Made by a program: the position numbers and the translations under genes | Notes under the pieces: model-generated | What the model saw: the letters and a program-made list of their open reading frames with translations, nothing else | Database searches by the model: none | Told to the model about the DNA's origin: nothing | Part shown: positions 15,121 through 15,748 of the stretch, piece by piece | Layout of the letters: each line of letters opens with the position of its first letter | Position numbering within the stretch: position 1 is the stretch's first letter | Assembly (NCBI RefSeq): GCF_002796985.1 | Contig: NZ_PEKX01000014.1 | Span: 1-15,748 of the forward strand | DNA from: Pseudomonas sp. | GTDB lineage: Bacteria > Pseudomonadota > Gammaproteobacteria > Pseudomonadales > Pseudomonadaceae | Reading direction: 5' to 3' | DNA length: 15,748 bases

Positions 15121-15194
15121 AAAGAGTCCTCCCGTAGCGAGTCTGGCTGCAGCTTGGCATATGGCCGGCACCGGCTCACGGTGCCGGACTCTTT
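15121..15194. repeat. Nested inverted repeats
   Basis: The outer arms AAAGAGTCC (15121-15129) and GGACTCTTT (15186-15194) are exact complements. Inside is a perfect 9-bp hairpin, CCGGCACCG/CGGTGCCGG (15165-15187, 5-nt loop), which shares its last two bases with the outer arm. A 28-codon plus-strand ORF (15115-15201) happens to span it but has only a weak ribosome site. It could be a terminator for a flanking transcript, a folded RNA, or a recombination-related site near the integrase remnant. Confidence 0.45.
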
Positions 15195-15251
15195 CAGCTG
15201 ATTGCCGGGGGTAGCGTTACGCAGGCGGCCAGCACCCAGGCGGATGCATGG

Positions 15252-15737
15252 TCAAACCTCAGTTTGTTCCGCCATTGCCAGAGCGTCGTCGACCTCGATA
15301 CCCAAATACCTAACAGTACTCTCCAGCTTCGTATGGCCGAGCAGCAACTGCACTGCTCTCAGGTTCTTTGTTCTGCGATAGATCAGCGATGCTTTGGTCC
15401 TACGAAGCGTGTGGGTTCCGTAGAGTGTGGGGTCGAGGCCGATTGTGGTTATCCAGGTTTTCACAATGCGGGCGTACTGCCTCGTGGAAATGTGAGCTGA
15501 AATTCGAACACGACTGGGAAAAAGGAAATCGTCGTTACGACGGCAAGCTGTTCGGATCCAAGCTTCAACCGATGCTCGCGTCTGAGCAGTGATTTCGAAC
15601 TGCACCGGTCGCTGGGTCTTCTGCTGCATCACCATCGCGCGCGTCGACACATGATCGCCGTGAGCTATGTCTCTGACGCGCAGCTTGAATCGCCCCGGAT
15701 TCCCTAGACACTTTCCAGGCTCAGTAAATGTCGCTTC
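15252..15737 (-). pseudogene. Truncated tyrosine recombinase/integrase
   Basis: The minus-strand frame encodes the C-terminal catalytic part of a phage-type integrase: the HxxR box THTLRRTKAS, LLLGHTKLES with the second histidine, and the nucleophile TVRYLG (Tyr codon at 15306-15308), ending DDALAMAEQTEV. The open frame begins after TGA at 15738-15740 and reads EATFTEPGKCLGNPGRFKLRVRDI with no ATG; the first usable start is GTG at 15650. In relatives I know, a segment with the first catalytic Arg (like SKLRACDLV) directly precedes LRVRDI. Here that segment is absent. The protein therefore lacks Arg I and probably cannot recombine DNA. If GTG 15650 is used, a 132-residue fragment would be made. 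Confidence 0.75.
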
Positions 15738-15748
15738 TCAAACTCTAC

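Noticed and set aside
14914..15171. Minus-strand ORF of 85 codons in the AT-rich gap
   Set aside because: There is no clear ribosome site or family resemblance, and it covers part of the nested inverted repeat and AT-rich non-coding DNA.
15165..15230. Integron attC site
   Set aside because: The required core sites (RYYYAAC and GTTRRRY) are not paired here; the nearby GTTACGC does not fit.

Overview
The window is GC-rich with gammaproteobacterial, Pseudomonas-like character: NNC/NNG-biased codons, Shine-Dalgarno sequences before most starts, and protein families that I associate with Pseudomonas. Genus is an inference. The GC-rich part runs to about 14,100. An AT-richer stretch at about 14,100-15,110 carries a small unknown gene and a cold-shock gene, and the window ends in a truncated tyrosine recombinase. 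This looks like an accessory island, or the edge of one.

Left block (1-4,341) holds small genes in alternating orientations. They are a slipin-type SPFH membrane protein (-), a Pro/Gly-rich hydrophilin-like protein (+), a glycine-rich membrane protein resembling DUF1269/GSP17M-type stress proteins (-), a second hydrophilin-like protein followed by two small uncharacterised ORFs (+), and an orphan CheY-like receiver downstream of an unknown helical protein (-). A roughly 400-bp leader with several dyads precedes the large gene.

Central block (4,342-12,852) is one gene for a 2,836-residue cyclic beta-1,2-glucan synthase of the NdvB/ChvB/Cgs type. It has the full architecture: a membrane-embedded glycosyltransferase, a glycoamylase-like cyclisation domain and a GH94 phosphorylase domain. 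Such enzymes make periplasmic cyclic glucans for osmoadaptation and envelope integrity. A Crp/Fnr-family regulator converges on it with only 7 bp between the stop codons. The regulator's upstream region contains a good match to an AlgU/RpoE-type (envelope stress) promoter.

Right block (13,600-15,748) holds a decayed PRC-barrel gene with a frameshift and a stop, a Fur-box-like sequence, a 72-residue unknown protein, a cold-shock protein with a clear terminator, a nested inverted repeat, and a tyrosine recombinase remnant that lacks the region of the first catalytic arginine.

Taken together the genes point to membrane, osmotic or desiccation stress: SPFH, glycine-zipper membrane protein, hydrophilins, cyclic glucan, PRC-barrel, CSP and a Crp-like regulator. 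No classical defence or toxin system, CRISPR array, tRNA or rRNA was seen. That the genes form one functional set is an inference from proximity and family, not shown by the sequence.
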